From assembly GCF_016864575.1 (NCBI RefSeq), contig NZ_CP044125.1, positions 1,364,001 through 1,428,000 on the forward strand: a stretch of DNA of 64,000 nt, given 5' to 3'. Under the pieces are notes generated by a model. The model did not search any database. It saw only the letters and a list, made by a program, of their open reading frames with translations, and had not been told where the DNA came from. Positions 27,780 through 36,303 of this stretch are shown here, piece by piece (position 1 is the first letter of the stretch; each line of letters opens with the position of its first letter). The stretch is from Rhizobium sp. BG4. Lineage in GTDB: Bacteria > Pseudomonadota > Alphaproteobacteria > Rhizobiales > Rhizobiaceae. The translations under genes were made by a program, and so were the position numbers.

Positions 27780-28245
27780 AGTATAGTCTCCCTGGGGGTG
27801 AAGAGAGCCTGGAAAGCAATTTCCCAGCCGATGAACAAAATATCGGCGAAATTTCTTAAAGTTATGTTTCGGATTTTAGTTGTTCCGACTACAAGAAATG
27901 ATCCCTATTATTCCGGAACGCAGCACGATTTTCGCAAAAATTGCAGGCGTTGCGGCCGAGACACCGGAAAATCGTAACGGCAGCCACACATCTTCCGCAA
28001 AATTCAACCTTTCCGGGCCTTGCCGTAGTCGTTAACACCAATGTGCGACTTTTTGCATTGTGCAACTTTGATGGGCAGCGCCGGCAAGATCATTTGCGCT
28101 GGTATAATTGACTTCCGGGGTCACCATCCGTATAAGCCGCCGCACGTCCGGTCATTCAAGGTCTCTGACCTCGTCCGTTCGCAAAACAACGCTCCTTGCA
28201 CTTTGCAAAACTTAAGAAGGGCCGCACTCCGCGGTGTTTAAATAA
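27780..28245. other. Intergenic region upstream of rpmH and the chemoreceptor
   Basis: 466 bases without a supported gene. It must hold the divergent promoters of the chemoreceptor (reverse) and rpmH (forward). The chemoreceptor side is AT-rich (27830-27920). A short open frame at 28041-28241 has no ribosome-binding site or recognisable product. Confidence 0.6.
28100..28108 (+). promoter_or_regulatory. Candidate extended -10 promoter for rpmH-rnpA-yidC
   Basis: TGGTATAAT matches the extended -10 pattern TGnTATAAT, with a perfect -10 hexamer at 28103-28108. No good -35 is visible. It lies about 140 bases before rpmH, leaving a long leader. Confidence 0.45.
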
Positions 28246-28380
28246 ATGAAGCGTACCTACCAACCATCCAAGCTTGTCCGCAAGCGCCGCCACGGCTTCC
28301 GTGCGCGTATGGCCACCAAGGGCGGTCAGAAGGTTCTGTCTGCTCGCCGCGCCCGCGGCCGCAAGCGTCTTTCGGCCTAA
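28246..28380 (+). CDS. rpmH: 50S ribosomal protein L34
   Basis: A 44-residue, highly basic protein, [18 protein letters not shown] to KRLSA, which is the complete and nearly invariant L34 sequence. It binds 23S rRNA in the large subunit. It is followed 22 bases later by rnpA in the universal rpmH-rnpA-yidC order. AAGAAGG lies about 25 bases upstream; the immediate leader before the ATG is AT-rich. Confidence 0.97.
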   Translation: MKRTYQPSKLVRKRRHGFRARMATKGGQKVLSARRARGRKRLSA

Positions 28381-28402
28381 GGCCGGAATTGCCCGATAAG
28401 AG

Positions 28403-28810
28403 ATGGCGGGCGAATTGACGACCAAAAAAGAACAAGAAAAATCGACTGTCGGGCGGCTGAAAAGCCGCCCGCAGTTTCTTGCTGCGCGCAATGGCGAAAA
28501 ACGCCGCGGCGGCTTCTTCCTTCTCGAGGTCCTTGACCGGAAGGAACCCGACACCGAAGCCCGTGTCGGCTTCACAGTCACCAAGAAACATGGCAACGCA
28601 GTCGAGAGAAACCGCATGCGGCGGCGTCTTAAAGAGGCCGTGCGGCTTCATGCAGGGTTTGCAATGCAAGCCGGACACGACTATGTGGTTGTCGCAAGAA
28701 GGGATGTCTTGAAGGCATCTTTCCAACAGTTGACTGCGGAGCTCAAAGCCCGCGTTGAAAACAAGCCGAAACAAAAGCGGTCGAATGAAGGCCGCTCCAG
28801 GAACGTATGA
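28403..28810 (+). CDS. rnpA: Ribonuclease P protein component
   Basis: 135 residues. The RNase P signature [14 protein letters not shown] lies near residue 72, preceded by [14 protein letters not shown], the conserved central strand. It assists the RNA subunit in trimming tRNA 5' ends. Its stop overlaps the yidC start by four bases (ATGA), so the two are translationally coupled. Confidence 0.96.
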   Translation: MAGELTTKKEQEKSTVGRLKSRPQFLAARNGEKRRGGFFLLEVLDRKEPDTEARVGFTVTKKHGNAVERNRMRRRLKEAVRLHAGFAMQAGHDYVVVARRDVLKASFQQLTAELKARVENKPKQKRSNEGRSRNV

Positions 28811-30600
28811 TGCAAAACAACCGCAATTATTTCATTGCGATCGCTCTTTCCGTGCTGATCGTTCTTGGCTGGCAGTTCCTTTATATGAATCCGCGCATCG
28901 AAGCGCAGCGCAAGGCGCAGGAAGCCCAGAAGGCGCAGCAGACCACCGAACAGACGCAGACGCCCGCCGCTGGCGGCGCTCAGCCGCAGACGAATGGTGC
29001 CGCACCGGCCGGCCAGGCGGCAGTGACGACCACGCGTGAAGAAGCGCTTGCCAAGTCGCCGCGCGTCGTCATCGACACCGCCGCTCTCTCGGGCACCATC
29101 AACCTGACGGGCGCACGCCTCGACGACCTGAAGCTCAAGGGCTATCACGAGACCGTCGACAAGAGCAGCCCGATCATCACGCTGTTCTCGCCGGCTGAAT
29201 CGAAGGACGGCTACTTCGCCGAGCTCGGTTATGTCGGCAACGACCAGACGGGCACGGTTCCCGGCGCATCGACGGTATGGACGGCACCCGAGGGCGCCAA
29301 GCTGACGGAAAAGACCCCGGTCACGCTGACCTATACCAACGACAAGGGCCTGACCTTTGCCCGTACGATCTCGGTCGACGAGCGCTACATGTTCACGATC
29401 ACCGACAAGGTGACGAACAGCGGCGCCGGCGCGGCATCGATCTCTTCCTATGGCCGCGTCACGCGCAACAACAAGCCGACGACGCCTTCCGTCTACGTCC
29501 TGCACGAAGGCTTCATCGGCGTCATCGGTGACGATGGCCTGGTCGAAACCAAGTATAGCGCCGCCGAAAAGGAAGCCGTTACGCCCGCCAAGTCCACCGG
29601 CGGCTGGCTCGGCATCACCGACAAGTATTGGGCTGCGACGATCGTTCCGCCGCAGAAGTCGGCCTATGAAGCCCGCTTCGCCTACTATGCCGGCGAGCGG
29701 CCGACCTACCAGGCAGACTACAAGGAAGACGCCGTCAGCATTCCGGCCGGCCAGTCTGTCGAGCTGAAGAGCCTCGTCTTCGCCGGCGCCAAGGAAGTTC
29801 CGGTCATCGACGGCTACGAAACCTCCTACGAGATCCCGCGCTTCGACCGTCTGATCGACTGGGGCTGGTTCTACTTCCTGACGAAGCCAATGTTCAAACT
29901 GATGGACTTCTTCTTCCGTTACTTCGGCAATTTCGGCGTGGCGATCCTGCTGACGACGATCGTCGTCAAGGCGCTGTTCTTCCCGCTCGCCAGCAAGCAG
30001 TACGCTTCGATGGCGAACATGAAGCGCATGCAGCCGAAGATGGAAGAGCTGAAGGCGAAGTTCGGCGACGACCGCATGGGCCTGCAACAGGCAATGATGC
30101 AGCTCTACAAGGAAGAGAAGATCAATCCGGTTGCCGGTTGCTGGCCGATCGCGCTGCAGATCCCGATCTTCTTCTCGCTCTACAAGGTGATCTACATCAC
30201 CATCGAAATGCGCCACGCGCCGTTCTTCGGCTGGATCAAGGACCTTTCGGCTCCGGATCCGACCTCGATCGTCAACCTCTTCGGCCTGCTGCCGTTTGAG
30301 GCACCGACCCTGCTGCATCTCGGCGTCTGGCCGCTGATCATGGGCGTCACGATGTTCCTGCAGATGCGCATGAACCCGACGCCTCCGGATCCGACCCAGG
30401 CAATGATCTTCAACTGGATGCCGCTGGTATTCATGTTCATGCTGGCAAGCTTCCCGGCCGGTCTGGTCATCTACTGGGCCTGGAACAACACGCTCTCCGT
30501 CATCCAGCAGTCGGTCATCATGAAGCGCCACGGCGTGAAGATCGAGCTCTTCGACAATCTGAAGGGCCTCTTCAAGCGAAAACCGGCACCATCGAAATGA
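28807..30600 (+). CDS. yidC: Membrane protein insertase YidC
   Basis: 597 residues. An N-terminal membrane anchor (about 7-25) and an Ala/Gln/Thr-rich linker are followed by the large periplasmic beta-sandwich domain (about 75-330). The five-segment insertase core runs from about residue 360 to 580, including [20 protein letters not shown], whose Lys lies where the conserved core Arg usually is, and [20 protein letters not shown]. It inserts proteins into the inner membrane with or without SecYEG. A terminator follows. Confidence 0.97.
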   Translation: MMQNNRNYFIAIALSVLIVLGWQFLYMNPRIEAQRKAQEAQKAQQTTEQTQTPAAGGAQPQTNGAAPAGQAAVTTTREEALAKSPRVVIDTAALSGTINLTGARLDDLKLKGYHETVDKSSPIITLFSPAESKDGYFAELGYVGNDQTGTVPGASTVWTAPEGAKLTEKTPVTLTYTNDKGLTFARTISVDERYMFTITDKVTNSGAGAASISSYGRVTRNNKPTTPSVYVLHEGFIGVIGDDGLVETKYSAAEKEAVTPAKSTGGWLGITDKYWAATIVPPQKSAYEARFAYYAGERPTYQADYKEDAVSIPAGQSVELKSLVFAGAKEVPVIDGYETSYEIPRFDRLIDWGWFYFLTKPMFKLMDFFFRYFGNFGVAILLTTIVVKALFFPLASKQYASMANMKRMQPKMEELKAKFGDDRMGLQQAMMQLYKEEKINPVAGCWPIALQIPIFFSLYKVIYITIEMRHAPFFGWIKDLSAPDPTSIVNLFGLLPFEAPTLLHLGVWPLIMGVTMFLQMRMNPTPPDPTQAMIFNWMPLVFMFMLASFPAGLVIYWAWNNTLSVIQQSVIMKRHGVKIELFDNLKGLFKRKPAPSK

Positions 30601-30605
30601 CGTTG

Positions 30606-30635
30606 AAAGCCCCGCTCCGGCGGGGCTTTTTCGTT
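30606..30635 (+). terminator. Terminator after yidC
   Basis: AAAGCCCCGC pairs with GCGGGGCTTT around a TCCG loop and runs into TTTTTCGTTT. It separates yidC from engB, implying a distinct promoter for engB in the 95 bases that follow; TTGACA is present at about 30666. Confidence 0.85.
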
Positions 30636-30730
30636 TCAGGGCGCCGTTACCGCGCAGCCGCAAGGTTGACATTCAGCCGCAAAAGCTGAATGCGGTAGCT
30701 GACAGACCTCTGATACTGGATAAGGGCCGG

Positions 30731-31387
30731 ATGACGGACAAGAACGACAAGCCACTCTTCGGACGCCCGTGGATCTTTATCCGCGGCGTGCCGTCCATGA
30801 AATTCCTGCCGCCGGAAGGACCTTTCGAGGTTGCCTTTGCCGGGCGCTCGAATGTCGGCAAGTCGTCGCTGATCAATGCGCTTGTCGGCCACAAAGGTCT
30901 GGCGCGCACATCGAACACGCCGGGCCGCACCCAGGAGCTCAATTACTTTGTGCCCGACGGCTATACCGGCGAAGGCGGCGACCTGCCGCCGATGGCGCTG
31001 GTCGACATGCCGGGCTACGGCTATGCCCAGGCGCCGAAGGATCAGGTCGACACCTGGACGAAACTGGTCTTCGATTACCTGCGCGGCCGCGCGACGCTGA
31101 AGCGCGTCTATGTGCTGATCGACAGCCGCCACGGCATCAAGAAGAACGACGAAGATGTGCTGACGCTGCTCGACAAGGCCGCCGTCTCCTACCAGATCGT
31201 GCTTACCAAGACTGACAAGATCAAGCCGCCGGCTGTCGTCAAGCTGCTCGCGGAGACCGCCGAGAAGATCAAGAAGCGCCCGGCCGCCTATCCTTTCGTG
31301 ATTGCTACCTCTTCTGAGAAGAGCGACGGACTGGACGATTTGCGCCAGGCGATCGCCGAAACAGTCGAAATCAGCAACTGGAAATGA
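30731..31387 (+). CDS. engB: Ribosome biogenesis GTPase EngB/YihA
   Basis: 218 residues. G1 is GRSNVGKSS (about residue 37), the G2 region is [14 protein letters not shown]3 is DMPGYGYA and G4 is TKTDK. It is needed for large-subunit assembly. Its place between yidC and argB is the usual rhizobial order, although here a fasciclin/sigma factor unit has been added before argB. Confidence 0.96.
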   Translation: MTDKNDKPLFGRPWIFIRGVPSMKFLPPEGPFEVAFAGRSNVGKSSLINALVGHKGLARTSNTPGRTQELNYFVPDGYTGEGGDLPPMALVDMPGYGYAQAPKDQVDTWTKLVFDYLRGRATLKRVYVLIDSRHGIKKNDEDVLTLLDKAAVSYQIVLTKTDKIKPPAVVKLLAETAEKIKKRPAAYPFVIATSSEKSDGLDDLRQAIAETVEISNWK

Positions 31388-31389
31388 AA

Positions 31390-31411
31390 GAGGCGCCCCG
31401 AAAGGCGCCTC
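31390..31411 (-). terminator. Terminator of the fasciclin gene, possibly bidirectional
   Basis: GAGGCGCC (31390-31397) pairs with GGCGCCTC (31404-31411). On the reverse strand TTTCATTTCC follows, fitting the end of the fasciclin transcript; it also lies 2 bases after the engB stop. Confidence 0.65.
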
Positions 31412-31436
31412 CCCACATTCTCCTGCCTGCAATCAT

Positions 31437-31994
31437 TTACATCTTCGGCAGAAGCACCTTGTCGATGACGTGGATGACACCGTTCGACTGTTTTACGTCG
31501 GCGATCGTCACATGAGCAACGCCGCCGTTTTCATCGGTGAGCGTGATCTTGCCCATGCTTTCCTTGGCCTTGATGATGCAGCCGCCGACCGTCTTGATGT
31601 CGTGCTCGCCGCCATCGTCCTTGATCATCTTGGCAACCGTCTTCGACATCGCGTCGGCGGCAACGACGTGGCAGGTCAGCACCTTGGTGAGCTTGGCCTT
31701 GTTCTCCGGCTTGAGCAGCGTATCGACGGTACCGGCCGGAAGGGCCGCGAAAGCCTCGTTGGTGGGCGCAAATACCGTGAACGGCCCTTTGCCTTCGAGC
31801 GTGGAAACCAGGCCCGCCGCCTTCACGGCTGCAACGAGCGTGGTGTGATCCTTGGAGTGAACGGCGTTTTCGACGATATTTTTCGTCGGGTACATGGGTG
31901 CACCGCCGACCATCGGGTTCTTCGCCTGGGCCGCAAAGGCGATCCCGGATACGGCGGCGGCAAGCGCGATGGTGCGCATAGCGGACTTGAGCAT
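31437..31994 (-). CDS. Secreted fasciclin (FAS1) domain protein
   Basis: About 185 residues: a signal peptide (MLKSAMRTIALAAAVSGIAF, cleavage after AQA) and one FAS1 domain. The H1 box reads FTVFAPTNEAFAALP (about residue 80) and the H2-like end is GVIHVIDKVLLPKM. FAS1 proteins mediate adhesion or interaction at the cell surface; a FAS1 protein, Nex18, is important for S. meliloti symbiosis. It lies downstream of the sigma and anti-sigma genes on the same strand, so it may belong to their regulon. GGAGGAG precedes the ATG. Confidence 0.9.
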   Translation of the reverse strand: MLKSAMRTIALAAAVSGIAFAAQAKNPMVGGAPMYPTKNIVENAVHSKDHTTLVAAVKAAGLVSTLEGKGPFTVFAPTNEAFAALPAGTVDTLLKPENKAKLTKVLTCHVVAADAMSKTVAKMIKDDGGEHDIKTVGGCIIKAKESMGKITLTDENGGVAHVTIADVKQSNGVIHVIDKVLLPKM

Positions 31995-32103
31995 GATCTT
32001 CTCCTCCAAACCGGCCGCGTAACGCTGGCCTGATGCCTCGCGCCGCCCGGTCAGGAGAGCTACGGAGGCTTTTGGAAAAGAGTTTCAGACGGGACTGAAG
32101 TTT

Positions 32104-32823
32104 TTACGGATGGTGTGCCGCGCCGCTGGCGATCACGGGTCCGGTCGGCAAGCCCGTGGTCGAGCCGCCGAAGGGTTCGAGGCTGACCGCGAGCGTAGCG
32201 CCTTCGCCGATCTGGCTGCGCATATTGGCCGGGATCAGGAGATCGCCGCCCTCACCCGGCTGGAAGACGCCGAGAGACTGCGGCGCACCGCTGCCCGGGA
32301 CGAGCCACAGCTGCAGCGATTTCTCTTCGGGTTTACCGGCCGCGACAGGGACGATACGAAGACGGCCGGTATCTGCCTGATAGGAGGCCAGCAGATTGAC
32401 CTGGCTGCCTGCGGCCGACAATTCCGCCACCAGCGGCACTGCCCCCTGCGGCGGCGGCACGATGCCGGAGGCGAAGATGATCGCACCGGCGGCAACGACC
32501 AGCGAGGCGAAGGTCAGCGAGCGCCAGAAGACCGCCGAATTCCAGAGGCCGCGCGAGAAGGACGGCGAATGCGCCGCATCGCCGAAAAGCCGGGCCTCGA
32601 CCTGCTTGAAGGTCTCGCGGCTCGGGGCGACGCTTTCATATTCATCGTTGAAGGCGGAGAGGTTGGTTTCCCATCGGCTGACGATGGCGGCAAACTGCCG
32701 GTCGCGGCGCATGCGTTCTTCGACGACCCGCCGATCCTGGTAAGAGAGAACGCCAAGAACATACTCGCCTGCGAGCACTTCGTCGCGAGAGCGGCCTCCC
32801 TTGCTTTGATCAGGCGATGTCAT
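32104..32823 (-). CDS. Anti-sigma factor, RskA-type
   Basis: About 239 residues. The N-terminal cytoplasmic anti-sigma region contains VLAGEYVLGVLSYQDRRVVE. One membrane segment (about residues 105-125: SLTFASLVVAAGAIIFASG) follows, then a periplasmic C-terminal RskA domain with SLQLWLVPGSGAPQSLGVF. It would hold the upstream ECF sigma factor at the membrane until a periplasmic signal triggers release. The ATG at 32823 overlaps the sigma factor stop (ATGA). Confidence 0.9.
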   Translation of the reverse strand: MTSPDQSKGGRSRDEVLAGEYVLGVLSYQDRRVVEERMRRDRQFAAIVSRWETNLSAFNDEYESVAPSRETFKQVEARLFGDAAHSPSFSRGLWNSAVFWRSLTFASLVVAAGAIIFASGIVPPPQGAVPLVAELSAAGSQVNLLASYQADTGRLRIVPVAAGKPEEKSLQLWLVPGSGAPQSLGVFQPGEGGDLLIPANMRSQIGEGATLAVSLEPFGGSTTGLPTGPVIASGAAHHP

Positions 32824-33359
32824 CGTTCCATGCACTCTCTCAGCTTCAAAAGGCTGCGCCGCAGCCATGTCCGCATGGTGTTGAGCGGAACGCCGAACTG
32901 ATCGGCAAGTTCCTGGTAGCTCAGTCCTTCGACATAGGCCCGCCTAACCGATGTCGCCCTGTCAGCTTCCAACTCTTCCATGCAGGTGTCAATCCGCCTT
33001 CCTTCATCGGATATCATAGCTTGCTTTTCCGGATCCAATCCGGAGTCGGCAAGATCGTAGGCGGTGTCCAATTCATCGGCGACCGGCTTTCGTGCCCGCA
33101 TCGTGTCGATTGCCTGATTGCGCGCAATTGCCGCAAGCCAGGAATTGGGAGCGCCCTGCGATGAGGCGAAGGCCTTGGCGCGCTGCCAGATCTTCACATA
33201 GATCTCCTGCAACGCCTCCTCGGCTTCCGCCCGATCCTTCAAGATACGCAGGCAGATCGCAAAAAGTTTCGGGCTTGTTTCCCGATAAAGTGCGACGAAC
33301 GCCTGGCGGTCGGACATCGCCACGCGGCCAATCAGTCTTGCGAGTTCGTCGCCTGTCAT
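32820..33359 (-). CDS. ECF-type RNA polymerase sigma factor
   Basis: About 179 residues. Region 2 is FVALYRETSPKLFAICLRIL to EALQEIYVKIWQRA (about residues 20-65). Region 4 is VRRAYVEGLSYQELADQFGV followed by NTMRTWLRRSLLKLRECM, a helix-turn-helix for the -35 element. Length and order with an RskA-type partner indicate a SigK-like ECF group. It is the first gene of a sigma/anti-sigma pair with translational coupling. The frame extends upstream to 33428, but MTGDELARLIG at 33359 fits the family length. Confidence 0.92.
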   Translation of the reverse strand: MTGDELARLIGRVAMSDRQAFVALYRETSPKLFAICLRILKDRAEAEEALQEIYVKIWQRAKAFASSQGAPNSWLAAIARNQAIDTMRARKPVADELDTAYDLADSGLDPEKQAMISDEGRRIDTCMEELEADRATSVRRAYVEGLSYQELADQFGVPLNTMRTWLRRSLLKLRECMER

Positions 33360-33503
33360 GCCGCTGCCGCTCTCCCTGTGCTCCCCTAGATAAAAGGCAG
33401 GGCGCAAAATTGACAAGAGCGCAGCCAACTAATGACCTGCACATTATTCCATCTGTCAAAAACTTGAGATAAAAGGCCCGCGATCCATTCTGCGGGGTAA
33501 GCC

Positions 33504-34391
33504 ATGAACCAGTCCGAAAGCGAAATGCAGGCCCATCTTCTCGCGCAGGCGCTGCCTTACATGCAGCGCTACGAGAACAAGACGATCGTCGTGAAATACG
33601 GCGGCCATGCCATGGGCAACCCCGAACTCGGCAAGGCTTTCGCCAGCGACATCGCGCTTCTGAAGCAGTCGGGCGTCAATCCGATCGTCGTCCACGGCGG
33701 CGGTCCTCAGATCGGCGCGATGCTGACGAAGATGGGCATCGAATCCAAGTTCGAAGGCGGCCTGCGCGTTACCGACGCCAAGACGGTCGAGATCGTCGAG
33801 ATGGTTCTCGCCGGCTCGATCAACAAGGAAATCGTCGCGCTGATCAACCAGACCGGCGAATGGGCGATCGGCCTCTGCGGCAAAGACGGCAACATGGTCT
33901 TCGCCGAAAAGGCGCAGAAGAAGATCAAGGATCCGGATTCCAACATCGAGCGCGTTCTCGATCTCGGCTTCGTCGGCGAAGTGGTCGAAGTCGACCGCAC
34001 GCTGCTCGACCTGCTCGCCCGCTCCGAGATGATCCCGGTTATCGCACCGGTCGCTCCCGGCCGCGACGGCGCGACCTACAACATCAATGCCGATACGTTC
34101 GCAGGCGCGATCGCCGGTGCGCTGAACGCCACCCGACTGCTGTTCCTCACCGACGTTCCCGGCGTTCTCGACAAGCAGGGCAACCTGATCAAGGAACTGT
34201 CCGTCGCCCAGGCGCATGCACTGATCGCCGACGGCACGATCTCGGGCGGCATGATCCCGAAGGTCGAGACCTGCATCGACGCCATCAAGGCGGGCGTCCA
34301 GGGCGTCGTTATCCTGAACGGCAAGACGGCCCATTCCGTCCTGCTCGAAATCTTCACGGAACATGGTGCGGGCACGCTGATCGTGCCCTGA
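33504..34391 (+). CDS. argB: Acetylglutamate kinase
   Basis: Phosphorylates N-acetylglutamate in arginine synthesis. 295 residues of the amino acid kinase fold. KYGGHAMG near residue 32 is the phosphate-binding Lys loop, [13 protein letters not shown] binds substrate near residue 64, [15 protein letters not shown] near residue 193 contacts substrate, and GGMIPKVE carries the second catalytic Lys. The length fits the arginine-inhibited type. Confidence 0.97.
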   Translation: MNQSESEMQAHLLAQALPYMQRYENKTIVVKYGGHAMGNPELGKAFASDIALLKQSGVNPIVVHGGGPQIGAMLTKMGIESKFEGGLRVTDAKTVEIVEMVLAGSINKEIVALINQTGEWAIGLCGKDGNMVFAEKAQKKIKDPDSNIERVLDLGFVGEVVEVDRTLLDLLARSEMIPVIAPVAPGRDGATYNINADTFAGAIAGALNATRLLFLTDVPGVLDKQGNLIKELSVAQAHALIADGTISGGMIPKVETCIDAIKAGVQGVVILNGKTAHSVLLEIFTEHGAGTLIVP

Positions 34392-34398
34392 TCACCCT

Positions 34399-35172
34399 TC
34401 AAGGCGCGGCGGCGTAAACCGCTGCCGCGGCCTCCTTCAGCTTTTCCATCATCATCCGATAAGGTCCCGGGCCGTAGCTGATACGGCCGGCGCCGAGGCT
34501 TGCCAGGATTTTCGCGTCAGGGACGCCCGAACGCATAATGATGTTGACCGGCAGCGTGGAAGCCGCGCAGATTTTCTCGATGAGCGCAGGATTGGCGAGG
34601 CCGGGTACGAAGAGCCCATTGGCACCGGCCGCCGCATAGGCCTTGCCGCGCGCGATCGCCTCGTCGGCTAGACCTGCGTGCTTGGACTCATCGCGTTCTG
34701 CAAGGAAGAGATCGGTTCTGGCATTGATGAAGAACGCGATGCCGCGGGCATCCGCCATCGCCCGGATCGCCTTGATCTTGGCCGCCTGCTTTTCCACCGG
34801 ATGCAGGCCACTCCCGCCGACGATCTGATCCTCGAAATTAATGCCGATCGCACCGGCATCCATCACCTTGGCTACATTGGCCGCAGCGCCATCCGGCTCC
34901 TCGGAATAGGCGCCTTCGAAATCGACGGACAATGGCAGATCGGTCGATGCGGCGATTGCTCTCGCCGTATCGATAAGTGCCGCCATCGGCAGCGCCTGGC
35001 CATCGGCATAGCCCTGCGCAGCGGCAACCGACCAGCTGCCCGTCGCCAAAGCCTTGGCGCCGCCCTCGGCAACCGCCTTTGCCGTTCCGGCATCCCAGAT
35101 ATTGTAGAGAACGACCGGCTTGCCCTTCTGGTGCAGCGCTGCGAATGCCTTTGCCTTGTCCGCCTGGTTCAT
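34399..35172 (-). CDS. Isocitrate lyase/PEP mutase family protein
   Basis: 257 residues of the PEP mutase/isocitrate lyase barrel. The metal-binding motif LSVDFEGAYSEE lies near residue 85, GINFEDQIVGG near residue 116, and FFINARTDLFL near residue 150. The isocitrate lyase catalytic KKCGH motif is missing. Relatives include oxaloacetate decarboxylases and phosphonomutases; no phosphonate genes are near, so the substrate is unknown. Its ATG overlaps the ada stop (ATGA), so it is co-expressed with DNA repair gene ada. Confidence 0.85.
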   Translation of the reverse strand: MNQADKAKAFAALHQKGKPVVLYNIWDAGTAKAVAEGGAKALATGSWSVAAAQGYADGQALPMAALIDTARAIAASTDLPLSVDFEGAYSEEPDGAAANVAKVMDAGAIGINFEDQIVGGSGLHPVEKQAAKIKAIRAMADARGIAFFINARTDLFLAERDESKHAGLADEAIARGKAYAAAGANGLFVPGLANPALIEKICAASTLPVNIIMRSGVPDAKILASLGAGRISYGPGPYRMMMEKLKEAAAAVYAAAP

Positions 35173-36248
35173 GATGCATCCTCCATTTCGGGCCTTGCCG
35201 CCCGCATCTTTGCTTCGTGTTTCAAAAGCCACTGCTTGCGCCAGAGGCCACCGCCGTATCCGGTCAACGACCCATCCGCGCCGATCAGCCGGTGGCAGGG
35301 GATGACGACGGCGATCTGGTTGGCGCCGTTCGCTCTCCCGACAGCCCGAACGACCTGCGGATTGTCCATGTCACGGGCGAGATCGCCATAGGCGCGCGTC
35401 TCGCCGGCGGGAATACGGATTAGCCGCGCCCAGATTTCCCGCTCGAAGTCCGTGGCAAAACTCAGCGCCAAAGGCGTCTCAAATTCCGTCAACCGGCCGT
35501 CGAAATAGGCTTTCATCTCCGCTTCTATCCGCTCGATCGCCGGCGTCCTTCCCGCTGCGACGGTCGAGCGCGTCTTGCGCTGCAGCTTCTCGAGTTCGCC
35601 CGGCAACGCCTTGCGGTCGTGAAACTCGAGGAGATGTAGATGCGTCCGGTCGGCAACCGCGATCATCGGCCCGAGCGGCGTATCGAAGATATCGGCAAAG
35701 AGCAGTTCGCGGTTCTGCACGATCACGGGCGCCTTGCCGATCATCCGGTGGAAGGCGGCGCGAAAGCTGCTGGCGGATTCATAGCCGGCATCCAGCTGCG
35801 CATCGATGACGCGGGCTCCATCGGCCAGCTGCCTGGCGGCCTGACCGAGACGGCGGTAACGGGCGATATCGAGAAAGGTGATGCCGAGCGCACGCTTGAA
35901 GGCACGGCGAACGGTCGAGGGATCGTAGCCGAGATCGACGAGATCATCCTCCCTCCAGCGCACCGAGGGATCGCGATCCAGCGCCTTCAGGAGATCATCG
36001 ACGATCGCTTCACGTCCCGCCTGCTCCAGCGGCCTGCAGCGCTGGCAGGGACGGAAGCCCGACTGCATGCAGATGGCGATGGAATCATAGAACAGCGTAT
36101 TCTCCCGCTTCGGCTTGCGCGCCGGGCAGGTCAGCCGGCAGAAGACACCCGTCGTCTTGACGCAGGCATAAGCGAGCCCCTCGTAGTCGGCGCTCCGGGC
36201 AATCAGCGCACCATAGAGCGCATCGTCATCTGGCAGATCAAACAGCAT
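35169..36248 (-). CDS. ada: Bifunctional methylated-DNA repair and transcriptional regulator Ada
   Basis: 359 residues. The N-terminal zinc domain has CVKTTGVFCRLTCPARKPKR and later CMQSGFRPCQRC, giving the Cys ligands including the phosphotriester acceptor. An AraC-type helix-turn-helix covers about residues 90-185. The C-terminal methyltransferase domain has the acceptor motif VIPCHRLIG near residue 320. It removes alkyl groups from DNA and, once methylated, activates its own operon, here probably including the PEP mutase-like gene. A radical SAM gene lies 55 bases upstream on the same strand. Confidence 0.95.
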   Translation of the reverse strand: MLFDLPDDDALYGALIARSADYEGLAYACVKTTGVFCRLTCPARKPKRENTLFYDSIAICMQSGFRPCQRCRPLEQAGREAIVDDLLKALDRDPSVRWREDDLVDLGYDPSTVRRAFKRALGITFLDIARYRRLGQAARQLADGARVIDAQLDAGYESASSFRAAFHRMIGKAPVIVQNRELLFADIFDTPLGPMIAVADRTHLHLLEFHDRKALPGELEKLQRKTRSTVAAGRTPAIERIEAEMKAYFDGRLTEFETPLALSFATDFEREIWARLIRIPAGETRAYGDLARDMDNPQVVRAVGRANGANQIAVVIPCHRLIGADGSLTGYGGGLWRKQWLLKHEAKMRAARPEMEDAS

Positions 36249-36303
36249 GGCGTCTTTCTACCACCCCACCGACCCGCCGTCCGCCCGAAAACGGGCGTCT
36301 ATT

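Noticed and set aside
25983..27977. A 664-codon open frame on the forward strand opposite the chemoreceptor
   Set aside because: It is a mirror of the chemoreceptor's codon pattern in high-GC DNA, with no recognisable domain. The reverse-strand protein is unmistakable.
28041..28241. Possible small gene before rpmH
   Set aside because: No ribosome-binding site, overlaps the probable promoter, and codes for no recognisable product.
28681..30672. A 663-codon open frame opposite yidC
   Set aside because: Antisense shadow of yidC and rnpA; composition is low in hydrophobic residues and shows no family motif.
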